A stretch of DNA of 64,000 bases, taken from positions 1,178,001-1,242,000 of the forward strand of contig NZ_CCBB010000003.1 of the NCBI RefSeq assembly GCF_000613185.1. Direction: 5' to 3'. Origin of the DNA: Mycolicibacterium cosmeticum. GTDB lineage: Bacteria; Actinomycetota; Actinomycetes; Mycobacteriales; Mycobacteriaceae. A program made the position numbers and the translations under genes. The notes under the pieces were generated by a model, which was not told the DNA's origin, searched no databases, and saw only the letters and a program-made list of their open reading frames with translations. Below, one piece after another: positions 27,531 to 36,066 of the stretch; positions within the stretch are counted from its first letter, which is position 1; every line of letters begins with the position of its first letter.

Positions 27531-29009
27531 ATGTCCCTCATTCGCTCCAAGACCACCCGCACGGCCACCACCCCACCAGTCCCCGCAGCCGAGGATGTCG
27601 ATCCGGCCGCCACGCCCGGCTTGACCGCGGCGCTCGACCGCATCGGTTTCGGGCGCGTCCAGGCGGCGCTGATCCTGCTCCTCATGGCCGGCCTGTTCTT
27701 CGACTCCCTGGAACAGAACTCCACCGGGGCGATGGGGCCCCTGCTGAAGGAGTCGTTCGGTATCGGTAATGCAGAACTGACCATGATCAACACCGTCACT
27801 GTGATCGGCGGCCTCGTCGGCCGGATCGTCGGCGGCTACATCGCCGACCGGTGGGGTCGGCGCGCGGCACTCAGTCTCAATCTCCTCGTCTACACCCTGG
27901 GTGGGTTGGTCAGCGCCGTCGCAGTCAACTACGAGATGCTTCTGACCAGTCGATTCGTCGTCGGCATCGGACTGGGCGGAGAGTTCACGGTCGGGCTCGC
28001 GATTCTGGCCGAGATCGTAGCCACCCGGCATCGCGGCTCATTGCTGGCAACGCTGAACATCTCGTCGGGCGGCATCGGCAACATCGCCTCGTTCGGCTTC
28101 TTCTGGCTGGTCCTCGGCCCGCTCAACGGCGTGCTGGGAGGTAACGACACCTCGTGGCGCTGGACCTATGTCATCCTTGCCGCCCCCGCGGTGCTGGTGG
28201 TGTTCTTCCGGCGCTATCTGCCAGAATCGCCCCGCTTCCTGCTGTCCAAGGGGCGTGTCGCCGATGCCAACGCCAGCCTGACCCGGCTCGCCAGTAGCAG
28301 CATCTCCGGCCTGCGTAGGGCGGGCCCGACCCGCCAGTTCGTCACTGTCGCAGACATTCCGGCGCACACCAAGAGCAGCTACGCCGAAGTGTTCAAGGGC
28401 GAGAACCTGCGCCGGACCGCCGTCGTCGGGGCCGCGTCGTGGATGTCGTTCGGCGCCCAGGTCACCCTGCTGTTCCTGATGCCGATCCTGCTGGTGTCGC
28501 GCGGCTACTCATTGTCGGATTCGTTGGCGTTCACCATGATCATGAACATCGGCTCGTTGTTCGGAGCCTGCGCCGCGTCCTATCTCGCAGGTAAGGCGCC
28601 GCGCCGGCTGACTGTCGGCGTCGCCGCCGTACTCGGCTGCATCTCGGCCATCTGCTTCGCGGCATTCGCCAACTCGACCGCGCTGATCCTGCTGCTGGGA
28701 GCCATCTTCCAGTTCTTCACGATGATGCTCAACACCATGCTCTCGGTGTGGTCGCCGGAGCTCTTCCCGACTTCCGTGCGAGCCATGGGCACTTCGGTGG
28801 TCAACGGCATCGGTAACGTCGCCGGGGCGGTCATGCCGTTCGCGGCCCTGTTCTTCTTCGATCGGTTCGGCGTCCCTGGCGTCTTCGCGATGATCGCCGT
28901 CATGTACGCGCTGCTTGTGGTCGCCTCCCGCTTCGGCCCCGAGACGTTCAACCGGCCGCTGGAGGCCGTCACCGAAGAGACACCGGTCCTGGCCGCCGCA
29001 GCGACCTGA
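27531..29009 (+). CDS. MFS transporter, PESPR-motif metabolite:H+ symporter
   Basis: 492 residues from ATG 27531 (GGAGAACTGTC upstream). Twelve membrane spans are evident, with the loop 2-3 signature GGYIADRWGRRAAL and RRYLPESPRFLLSKGR after the sixth span, typical of sugar/organic-acid porters. The first 40 residues are cytosolic and Thr/Pro-rich. The downstream Leu/Ala/Phe-rich spans are intact to the end. It is encoded between the GntR regulator and two cytosolic proteins, so it probably imports their substrate, perhaps an amino-acid-like or aromatic acid. Earlier in-frame positions back to 27453 lack a ribosome site. Confidence 0.88.
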   Translation: MSLIRSKTTRTATTPPVPAAEDVDPAATPGLTAALDRIGFGRVQAALILLLMAGLFFDSLEQNSTGAMGPLLKESFGIGNAELTMINTVTVIGGLVGRIVGGYIADRWGRRAALSLNLLVYTLGGLVSAVAVNYEMLLTSRFVVGIGLGGEFTVGLAILAEIVATRHRGSLLATLNISSGGIGNIASFGFFWLVLGPLNGVLGGNDTSWRWTYVILAAPAVLVVFFRRYLPESPRFLLSKGRVADANASLTRLASSSISGLRRAGPTRQFVTVADIPAHTKSSYAEVFKGENLRRTAVVGAASWMSFGAQVTLLFLMPILLVSRGYSLSDSLAFTMIMNIGSLFGACAASYLAGKAPRRLTVGVAAVLGCISAICFAAFANSTALILLLGAIFQFFTMMLNTMLSVWSPELFPTSVRAMGTSVVNGIGNVAGAVMPFAALFFFDRFGVPGVFAMIAVMYALLVVASRFGPETFNRPLEAVTEETPVLAAAAT

Positions 29010-29036
29010 TGTCAACACCGAAGAGGAAAGTGAAAA

Positions 29037-29963
29037 ATGTTGCAGCTCAATATATCCGCCACCGCACACGCGCTGAACTATCTGCCGCAGTACCATGCCG
29101 ACCGGGAAGGCCTGTTCGCCGCCCGAGGCCTCACGGTCAGGGCTACCGCGCGTGACCCGTGGACCGGAGTGCTCGACGACCTGGACAGCGGCGCTGCCGA
29201 TGTCGCCCTTGGCGGCCTGTGGGTCCCGGCGATGTACGCCCGCGGCCCCCGCGATCTGGTCGTGTTCGCCCAGGTCAATCACCAGTTCCCGAAGGCACTG
29301 GTGACACGCGATCCACGCGCCGACTTCGCATGGTCGGACCTCGTCGGGAAAACCGTGCTCGCGCCCGGAATTGGTGGCAGCGCACCATACGCGTTCACCG
29401 CCGGACTGATCCGCGAAGCCGGGGTGGACCCCTCCTCGATCACCTTCCTGCGTGACCTGTCGACCCCGATGTTCGTCGAGATGTTCGAATCAGGTCTAGG
29501 TGAGGCCGTCGTCACCGATCTCGTCACCGCAGAAGTCATGCAGCGCAAGGGAACCGGGTGCATCGTCAGTGACTACACTGTCACCGGCGGCTTGGGGCCC
29601 AACAGTGTGTACTACTGCCGGGCAGACCGCTATGCCGAGCTGACCGACCGCCTGGTCCGCTTCTGCTCCGCGTTGCAGGAATCGATGCTCCTGCTCACGT
29701 CGGTGACGACGGCGGATCTGGCGCCGCTGCTCGCCCTGCACTGGCCTGCCACGTTGCCGCAGCCGCTTCACGCCGCCTGCGACCGGATGCTGCGGTCACA
29801 CACGTGGGAGACGGTGCGCATCGACGCCGAGGCCACCGGCCGTTGGATGCGAATCCTCGCTGAGGAGAAGATGGTGCGCAGCGCTCCGCTTTTCGCGGAT
29901 CTGGTCGACACCGCCGTTGTCGACAGCCTGAGCATCGAAGGCGTCGCGGCGAGTCTGCGATGA
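29037..29963 (+). CDS. Cytosolic NMT1/THI5-SsuA-like (periplasmic-binding-fold) protein
   Basis: 308 residues with the type-2 binding-protein layout: NYLPQYHADREGLFAARGLTV at the start, DLDSGAADVALGGLWVP, DLVGKTVLAPGIGGSAPYAF, and MFESGLGEAVVTDLVTAEV. There is no signal peptide or lipobox, so it stays in the cytosol. This fold includes real enzymes such as THI5 and 4,5-dihydroxyphthalate decarboxylase-type and desulfinase-type proteins. A catalytic role is therefore as likely as ligand binding. It has the site AGAGGAAAGTG, and the stop overlaps the ATG of the OCD gene (ATGA), which couples the two. Confidence 0.72.
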   Translation: MLQLNISATAHALNYLPQYHADREGLFAARGLTVRATARDPWTGVLDDLDSGAADVALGGLWVPAMYARGPRDLVVFAQVNHQFPKALVTRDPRADFAWSDLVGKTVLAPGIGGSAPYAFTAGLIREAGVDPSSITFLRDLSTPMFVEMFESGLGEAVVTDLVTAEVMQRKGTGCIVSDYTVTGGLGPNSVYYCRADRYAELTDRLVRFCSALQESMLLLTSVTTADLAPLLALHWPATLPQPLHAACDRMLRSHTWETVRIDAEATGRWMRILAEEKMVRSAPLFADLVDTAVVDSLSIEGVAASLR

Positions 29964-30937
29964 CGCTGATCCTGACGCACTCCGACATCGCATCGGTGCT
30001 CGACCGCGACGAGGTTCGCAAAGCCGTCGAACGTGCACACCTGGGACTTGCTCTCGGGGACTGCCAGAATCCCGCGCCTCGGTCGCTCGCACTGCCCGAG
30101 GCCGGTACGGCGCTGCCCATGGCGGCAAGCGGGCAGGGGCTGGCCACCGTCAAACTGCTGTGCGACGTACCCGTCAACCGCGAGCGCGGCCTGCCGGCCC
30201 AGCGTTCGACGGTCATGGTGTCCTGCGCGGTAACGGGGGAGTGCCTGGCCATTCTCGACGGGCGGGCAGTGACCGCCGTCCGCACGGCAGCGGCCAGCGC
30301 TGTGGCAACCGACCACCTGGCGCGGCCATCGGCGTCGGTGTTGGGACTGGTCGGGGCGGGCAACCTGGCGGCCGAACACGCCCGCGCCATCGCCGCCGTC
30401 CGGGATGTCGAGCGCATCGTCGTCACGTCACGTACCACGGCAACCGTCGAATCATTTCGAAGCGCGGTGTCAGATCTCGGGATTCCCGTGATCCGCGCCG
30501 ACACTGCGGAAGAGGTGTTCGCCGACGCCGACATCATCTGTACCCTCACCCCGGCACGAGAACCAGTGGTACAGGGCCGCTGGTTCCGGCCCGGCCAACA
30601 CATCAACGCTGTCGGAGCTCCGCCACGGCCCGACCACCGCGAGATCGACTCGGTCGGCATGTCGAATGCCCGCCTGGTGGTCGACAGCATTCCCACCGTG
30701 CTGGCCAAGTCCGGCGGTGTGCTGGTAGCCATCGCCGAAGGGGCCTTGACAGACACCGAGATCCACACCGAACTCGGACACATCATCGCCGGGCTGGCCC
30801 CAGGCAGGATCTCGGACGACGACATCACCCTGTTCGAATCGGTCGGCATCGGCCTGCAAGACCTTGCCACCGCCGGCGTCGTCGTAGAACACGCCATCGA
30901 GCGGGGTATCGGGACGGTCATCGATCTCGGATCGTGA
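29960..30937 (+). CDS. Ornithine cyclodeaminase / mu-crystallin family NAD(P) enzyme
   Basis: 325 residues. The family core is present: ERGLPAQRSTVMVSCAVTGECLAILDG, the arginine/Lys region, GRAVTAVRTAAASAVATDHLARP, and the Rossmann loop GLVGAGNLAAEHARAI (about 131-146). Members reduce ketimines (pyrroline-2-carboxylate, pipecolate-type) or deaminate amino acids. The start overlaps the upstream stop. With the MFS transporter and cytosolic binding-fold protein, it suggests a pathway for a cyclic amino acid or similar compound. The exact substrate is not readable. Confidence 0.88.
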   Translation: MTLILTHSDIASVLDRDEVRKAVERAHLGLALGDCQNPAPRSLALPEAGTALPMAASGQGLATVKLLCDVPVNRERGLPAQRSTVMVSCAVTGECLAILDGRAVTAVRTAAASAVATDHLARPSASVLGLVGAGNLAAEHARAIAAVRDVERIVVTSRTTATVESFRSAVSDLGIPVIRADTAEEVFADADIICTLTPAREPVVQGRWFRPGQHINAVGAPPRPDHREIDSVGMSNARLVVDSIPTVLAKSGGVLVAIAEGALTDTEIHTELGHIIAGLAPGRISDDDITLFESVGIGLQDLATAGVVVEHAIERGIGTVIDLGS

Positions 30938-31153
30938 GCGCGACAACTGATCGCGATTCTCACCTCGTTCGGCCGTCCTTGCCGCACGGACTCCGGAATC
31001 CATGTCTTCGACGACGTAGCTGTTCGCGGTGTCCCCGGCGTAGGGCTCGGCAGGGCCGCTCTGGCCGGCGCACCCGGCGGCGATCGCCGCGACGACGACT
31101 GGGACGAAAGCTCTTACGTTTTTGCACGTCTGGTAGGTCTCGATGAGAATCAA
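30938..31153 (-). pseudogene. Truncated lipoprotein gene remnant
   Basis: On the minus strand, from TTG 31153, the frame reads a basic start, a hydrophobic core FVPVVVAAIAA and a lipobox AAGC (Cys codon about 31072), then a hydrophilic mature part (GQSGPAEPYAGDTANSY) for about 45 residues. The sense-like composition ends at 30938, exactly where the OCD stop lies, and beyond it the frame is only the antisense of OCD. This looks like the 5' end of a lipoprotein cut off when the accessory unit was inserted. A short intact gene is less likely; no good ribosome site was seen. Confidence 0.35.
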
Positions 31154-31205
31154 TTCGGATACCGGCGGTGAACCGGCTGCCGATGCTGATTTTTGAGGTC
31201 TTTGG

Positions 31206-32585
31206 CTAGCTCGCCTTCCCACGGGCCACCGCCAAGGCGGCGGCACGGTCGGTGAGCAGGTCATAGATCGGACGCGAGCGCAGTGCGACGGCCACCAGGA
31301 GCGCACTCGCACAGGCGCCCAGCATGGGCGGAAGTTGGTTGGTCGTGCCGGTGAGTTCGGTGGCGAGAATCAGGCCCGTGACGGGCGCCTGCACGGTCGC
31401 GCTGAAGAAGGCGGCCATACCGATCAGGGCAAGCGCCGCAGATTCGGGAGGGGTCGCGTCGAGGTGCTCGGCGACCAAGCCGATCAGCAGTCCGGTGTAG
31501 GCGCCGAGTACGAGCATCGGGGCGAACAGCCCGCCGGGGGTGCCCGCGGCATAGGACACGGCGCCGAGGACAAAGCGCAATGCCAATATCCCGAGGACGG
31601 CCCCGGCCGCTCCGTGCCCCAAAAGGGCGTCCTGGGTGAGGTTGTCGCCGCCGCCGGCGAGGTCGGGAGCGCACCAAACGAGAACCCCTACGGCGGCACC
31701 GATCGCGGCGGCCCGCGCTTCGGCCGGCCATCGGCTGGTGTCGGCAACGTGCAGCCCGAACATCAGTGCCTTGTTGTACAGCACACCGAGCAGGCCGGCG
31801 GTGACCCCGACGGCCAACACCCAGCCGGCGTTGCTCATATGCGGGTTCTGCAGATCCGGCATCCGAAAGTCGCTGCCCGAGTGCACGAATGGGTATGCGG
31901 CGGCGAACCCCGATGCCGACGCGACCAGGGTGGCGATGGTGGTGCGCGGGTCGAATCGCTTGACGAGTTCTTCCAATACGAACACGCCACCGGCGATCGG
32001 GGCGTTGAACGCCGTCGCCAACCCGGCGGCGGCACCACCGGCCGCGAGGACCCGAAGATCGGACATCGGGCGACGAGTCACCGAGGCGACAATGACGGCG
32101 ATCGAGCCGCCCATCTGAACCGAAGGGCCTTCCCGGCCGAGCGCCAGGCCGCCGCCCATCGACAACAATCCACCGACGTACTTGATCGGCAAGATCCGAA
32201 ACCGGCCCGGCTCGGCCCGACCCGCCACCACGGCCTCGACGTGCGGGATCCCGCTACCCTCGGCCTGCGGTTCGAGCCGGCGCACCAGTGCCGCCGCCGC
32301 CGTGACCGCAGCCATGCAGCCGAGCACGACGACGAAAAACCCCCACGCGCTGCCCTGCCCCCAACCGCTGAGCCCCGTGCGCCATTCCGAAAGATAGGTC
32401 AGCGCGACCCTGAAACTGGCGGCGGCCAGCCCGGTCAACGCGCCGACCACCGCCGCGGCAAGGACGAAACCGATCAGGCTCTCGGCGCCCTCGCCCTCGG
32501 TGTCGACCGGGCGTGGGGTCGGCATCCGCCACCCGGTGAAGATACTGCGCAGCCAGCGCGCCGGCGTCGGTGTGCGGTCATTCAC
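31206..32585 (-). CDS. ClC-type chloride channel / H+ antiporter
   Basis: 459 residues from GTG 32585 (longer starts at TTG 32621 or a later ATG at 32525 are possible). All three anion-site motifs are present: GSGIPHVEA, GREGPSVQMGGS (with the gating Glu) and GGLFAPMLVLGAYTG. The Glu-Glu of FVLEELVKRFD corresponds to the proton-glutamate of bacterial exchangers, favouring 2Cl-/H+ antiport. About ten membrane spans are seen and no CBS domain. It is transcribed leftward and divergent from the DUF389 gene 80 nt away, with no clear operon partner. Confidence 0.9.
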   Translation of the reverse strand: MNDRTPTPARWLRSIFTGWRMPTPRPVDTEGEGAESLIGFVLAAAVVGALTGLAAASFRVALTYLSEWRTGLSGWGQGSAWGFFVVVLGCMAAVTAAAALVRRLEPQAEGSGIPHVEAVVAGRAEPGRFRILPIKYVGGLLSMGGGLALGREGPSVQMGGSIAVIVASVTRRPMSDLRVLAAGGAAAGLATAFNAPIAGGVFVLEELVKRFDPRTTIATLVASASGFAAAYPFVHSGSDFRMPDLQNPHMSNAGWVLAVGVTAGLLGVLYNKALMFGLHVADTSRWPAEARAAAIGAAVGVLVWCAPDLAGGGDNLTQDALLGHGAAGAVLGILALRFVLGAVSYAAGTPGGLFAPMLVLGAYTGLLIGLVAEHLDATPPESAALALIGMAAFFSATVQAPVTGLILATELTGTTNQLPPMLGACASALLVAVALRSRPIYDLLTDRAAALAVARGKAS

Positions 32586-32664
32586 CCCTCTATCTCTATC
32601 TGGTCGGTGAACGGCGGACAATCGGTCTGCATCGGATCACCCTCGGGGCGGATAGGCTCGCGCT

Positions 32665-33600
32665 GTGCTGCACCTGCGTGTCATCGCACCCGAGCATCTG
32701 CGCGAGCCGATCCTGGACGTGCTGCGCGGCGAACCGGGTGTGGGCAATCTGCTGCTGTTCCCCGGCGCGGCGCTGGCGCCGGCCGGCGACGAGATCACCG
32801 CCGATATCGCCCGCGAATCGGTCAACGACGTGATACGCCAGCTCAAACAGCTCGACGTGCAACACCAGGGCGCCATCACGCTGCACGCCCTGGACACGGT
32901 GCTGTCCACCCAAGCCCACCGTGCCGAGGATGCCGCCGACGGCGACGCCGCCGACGCGCTGGTCTGGGATGAACTGATCACCCGGACGCGTGAAGACTCC
33001 GCGCTGACGATGACGTTCCTGCTGTTCCTCATCCTGGCGTGTCTGCTCGCCGCCGTCGGTGTGGCAACGGATTCGTCGGTCACCGTGGTGGGTGCCATGG
33101 TGGTCGGCCCGGAATTCGGGCCGCTGGCCGCCCTGTCAGTGGCGCTGGTCCAGCGCCGCGCCGGGCTGGCCCTGCGAGCGCTGCTTGCCCTCACGGTGGG
33201 ATTTCCGGTGGCGATGGGAATCACGGCCGTGGCGACACTGGGCGCCGAAGCCGTCGGTTGGATCACACTGGACGCCGTCGCCAACGTCCACGAAGTCGAC
33301 TTCATCTATCAGGTGGGCCCGGTTTCGCTGATCGTCGCGCTGCTGGCCGGCGCGGCCGGCATGCTGTCCCTGGTGTCCGCCAAATCGAGCGCGCTGGTCG
33401 GCGTGTTCATCTCGGTCACCACGGTGCCCGCAGCGGGTTTCGCGGTGGTGGCCGCGGTGCTGGGGGACTGGTCGGTGGCCGGCCGGTCGGCGCTTCAGCT
33501 CATGGTCAACCTGGTCGGCATCGTCATCGCGGGCGTTCTGGTGCTGGTGCTGCGGCCGACCCGTTCGATGATCCCGCGGTCGGCACAGAACATGTCGTAA
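32665..33600 (+). CDS. DUF389 membrane protein
   Basis: 311 residues from GTG 32665. The cytosolic N-terminal ~110 residues include an acidic linker (AEDAADGDAADAL). Six or so membrane spans carry the DUF389 core GATDSSVTVVGAMVVGPEFGPLAALS-like stretch (about 136-155). The family has no assigned transport substrate. The last 77 nt overlap the 3' end of the convergent amidohydrolase gene. It is transcribed opposite to ClC. Confidence 0.82.
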   Translation: MLHLRVIAPEHLREPILDVLRGEPGVGNLLLFPGAALAPAGDEITADIARESVNDVIRQLKQLDVQHQGAITLHALDTVLSTQAHRAEDAADGDAADALVWDELITRTREDSALTMTFLLFLILACLLAAVGVATDSSVTVVGAMVVGPEFGPLAALSVALVQRRAGLALRALLALTVGFPVAMGITAVATLGAEAVGWITLDAVANVHEVDFIYQVGPVSLIVALLAGAAGMLSLVSAKSSALVGVFISVTTVPAAGFAVVAAVLGDWSVAGRSALQLMVNLVGIVIAGVLVLVLRPTRSMIPRSAQNMS

Positions 33601-34540
33601 GCAACCGCTGCGCGTTGGCCGTGGTCACTGCCCGCCAGTCGATCTCGGGATCGGCGTCCAGGGCGGCGATTTGCTGACCCACCGCGAATGCCGGGGTCCA
33701 GCAGGAGTCACTGCCGTAGAGGATGCGTTCGGTCCCGACCATATTGCGCAGGACGGCGGCCTGGGTCGGCAGCGGTTTGCCTGCCGTGTCGAACCACATG
33801 CGGCGCAGCTGCGCATCGGTGCTCAGGGGTCCGGGCGCCCCACCGTCGGGTGCGGGCCACAGACTGCGGAACATCTCGATGCGCTCGGCGAGCAGCGGCA
33901 GGGCGGCACCGCAGTGCGGGATCAGGAAGCGGATACGGGGATAGCGGGTGACCACGCTCGCGAAGATCAGATCGGTGATGGTGCGCGTCGTTTCGAACAT
34001 GAACTCGACCATCGGCGCCGGACGCCCCAGCGCGACAGCAGCGACATCCGGCGGCGAGGTGGGGTGCACGAACACGATGGCCTGCCGCGCATCGAGGCAC
34101 TCCCACAACGGGTTCAGCGACGGGTCGCCGAGATAGCGCCCGCCGCTGTTGCTCATCAGCACCACCCCCGTCGCCCCGTGCCGATCCGTCGCACGCACGG
34201 CCTCGGTGACGGCGGCGTCGACGTCAGGCAGGGGAAGCGAGGCGAGAAATGAGAACCGCTCGGGGTGCGCGGTGACCGTCCGAGCCGCGAAGTCGTTGAC
34301 GTGGCGGGCCAGTGCGGCGGCATCGGCCGTGAACGACACACCGGGGGAGGACACCGACAGCATCGCGTGCCGGATCCCGTTGTCCGCCATCAAGGCAAGC
34401 TGCTGTTCGACGGTCCACGACGGCCATTGGGGCATACCGTCGGGATGCTCGATACCCGCGGCGATCGCCGCGCTGACGTAGTCGTCGGTGACGAAGTGCG
34501 CATGGACGTCGACCAATTCGGGTGTGTTCGGTCGGGTCAC
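33524..34540 (-). CDS. ACMSD-type amidohydrolase / decarboxylase
   Basis: 338 residues from GTG 34540, which overlaps the stop of the flavin hydroxylase (GTGA), so it is translationally coupled. It is a TIM-barrel amidohydrolase of the aminocarboxymuconate-semialdehyde decarboxylase group: metal pair in VDVHAHFV (H13, H15), FVHPTSPPDV, IPHCGAALPLLAERI and YGSDSCW (Asp). Members decarboxylate or hydrolyse aromatic-ring products with one zinc. As the last gene of the five-gene catabolic run it is likely to act on a ring-derived acid. The 3' end overlaps DUF389 on the other strand by 77 nt. Confidence 0.85.
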   Translation of the reverse strand: MTRPNTPELVDVHAHFVTDDYVSAAIAAGIEHPDGMPQWPSWTVEQQLALMADNGIRHAMLSVSSPGVSFTADAAALARHVNDFAARTVTAHPERFSFLASLPLPDVDAAVTEAVRATDRHGATGVVLMSNSGGRYLGDPSLNPLWECLDARQAIVFVHPTSPPDVAAVALGRPAPMVEFMFETTRTITDLIFASVVTRYPRIRFLIPHCGAALPLLAERIEMFRSLWPAPDGGAPGPLSTDAQLRRMWFDTAGKPLPTQAAVLRNMVGTERILYGSDSCWTPAFAVGQQIAALDADPEIDWRAVTTANAQRLLTTCSVPTAGSSNGSAAAPAPERPR

Positions 34541-36066
34541 CGGGGCTCCTGCGGCCGGAACGTGGGGAGTTTGGGTAGGACGGTGTCGAGGTGAGGTCCG
34601 GCCGTCATGACGGTGCCGTCCGGGCGCACGACGGCGGCCTCGGCTCGCCCCCGCGACAGCCATGCCGCCAACTCAGTGCCCGGATCGGCGATGACCAACC
34701 GTGCACCCCGGGCGTCGATGACGGCGCGTTGGTCGCTGCTCGGCGGCCTCCCGGTGATCACGGCGAAGCCGCCGCCTTGGACATCATCGAGGCGCCGACC
34801 ATTGGCCGACAGTACATTTGGGGCGAGGCGACCCGCCAGGCCGGGCCGCAGCCGCCGCCGAGCATCGACGCACGCGGAGCGCCGCAGTGCCGGGGTGGCA
34901 CCGTCGACGAGTTTGCCGCGTAGGCCGGGGATCAGGTGAATCCGCGGGGCGATCACCTGGCGCAGCGCATCACCGAGGCGCCCACCGGCCGTCATCGCCT
35001 TACCCATGCCCAACGCCGTGGCGATCATGTAGCGCGCGTGCGGTTTACGTTCGGCCTCATAGGAATCCAGCGCGGCCTCTGGTAGGTCGCCGTGCAACAC
35101 GCCGGCGAGTTTCCACGCCAGGTTCATCGCGTCGCGCAGCCCGGCACACAGTCCCTGGCCGATGAACGGGGGAGTGAGGTGCGCGGCGTCGCCGAGCAGG
35201 AAGATCGGCCCGCTGCGCCACCGGTCGGCGATGCGGGCACGGAAGGTGTACTCGGCGACCCGGATCACCTCAAGGTCGCGGTCGTCGACGCCGCCGGTCC
35301 ACGGGCCGATCAGCGGTGCCAACGCCGGCAACCCGGCGAAGTCGTCCGCGCTCTCGGTGGGAAGCAGCCGGAATTCCCACCGGTAGCGGGTCGGCCCGAT
35401 GCGCATGTAGGTGGCCGCGCGTACCGGATCACACACTTGGTGCACGCCCTCCCACTGCGCTAGTTCGGCGCTCGTGGCGATGTCGACGACCAGCCAGCGC
35501 TGATCGAAGCGCCAGTCGGTCATCGTGGTGCCGATAGTCTTGCGCACCAGGCTGTTTGCCCCGTCGCAACCCAGCACGTAGTCGGCGTCGACGACGTGGT
35601 CGGTGCCGGTACCGCGGTCGGTGTAGGTGACGCGCACCCGCCCGCGGCGGTCATCGGTGACGTCGGTGACCTCGACATTGCCCCGCAGCACGGCGTGCGG
35701 GTAGTTCTTCAGGTTGGTCCGCAGCAGGTGCTCCAGGTCGGGTTGGTCGTACATGTTGGCCTGCGGGTAGCCGTGGACGCCGACATCGGTGGTGCGGCCG
35801 AACTCGGCGAGCACACGATGCGTCTTGTCGAGCAGGCGCAGTCCCAGCGCGGGTCGCGAGATCGCGGCGAACTCGTCGGCGATGCCGAGCCGGGCCAGGA
35901 TGCGCATCGACTCGTCGTCCATGTGCACGGCGCGGGGCTGGGGGTAGACGCCCTCCCACCGGTCGAGAACCAGCACGTCGACGCCGTAGCCCGCGAGCAG
36001 GCTCGCGGCCGTGATACCGGTCGGCCCGGCCCCGACGATGACGACGGGCACCGAGGTGGCGTTCAT
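34537..36066 (-). CDS. FAD-dependent aromatic hydroxylase (MhpA/PheA type)
   Basis: 509 residues from ATG 36066, whose ATG overlaps the acyl-CoA synthetase stop (ATGA). FAD-binding GxGxxG at VIVGAGPTGITAAS (about 9-22), the DG motif GCDGANSLVRK, and the GD motif FLLGDAAHLTPPFIGQGLC. Class A flavoprotein hydroxylases of this group use NAD(P)H and O2 to hydroxylate phenols and aromatic acids. In the run of genes it would supply the catechol-type diol needed by the extradiol-type dioxygenase. The C-terminal extension (thioredoxin-like in PheA) is short here, so the overall size fits MhpA better. Confidence 0.87.
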   Translation of the reverse strand: MNATSVPVVIVGAGPTGITAASLLAGYGVDVLVLDRWEGVYPQPRAVHMDDESMRILARLGIADEFAAISRPALGLRLLDKTHRVLAEFGRTTDVGVHGYPQANMYDQPDLEHLLRTNLKNYPHAVLRGNVEVTDVTDDRRGRVRVTYTDRGTGTDHVVDADYVLGCDGANSLVRKTIGTTMTDWRFDQRWLVVDIATSAELAQWEGVHQVCDPVRAATYMRIGPTRYRWEFRLLPTESADDFAGLPALAPLIGPWTGGVDDRDLEVIRVAEYTFRARIADRWRSGPIFLLGDAAHLTPPFIGQGLCAGLRDAMNLAWKLAGVLHGDLPEAALDSYEAERKPHARYMIATALGMGKAMTAGGRLGDALRQVIAPRIHLIPGLRGKLVDGATPALRRSACVDARRRLRPGLAGRLAPNVLSANGRRLDDVQGGGFAVITGRPPSSDQRAVIDARGARLVIADPGTELAAWLSRGRAEAAVVRPDGTVMTAGPHLDTVLPKLPTFRPQEPR

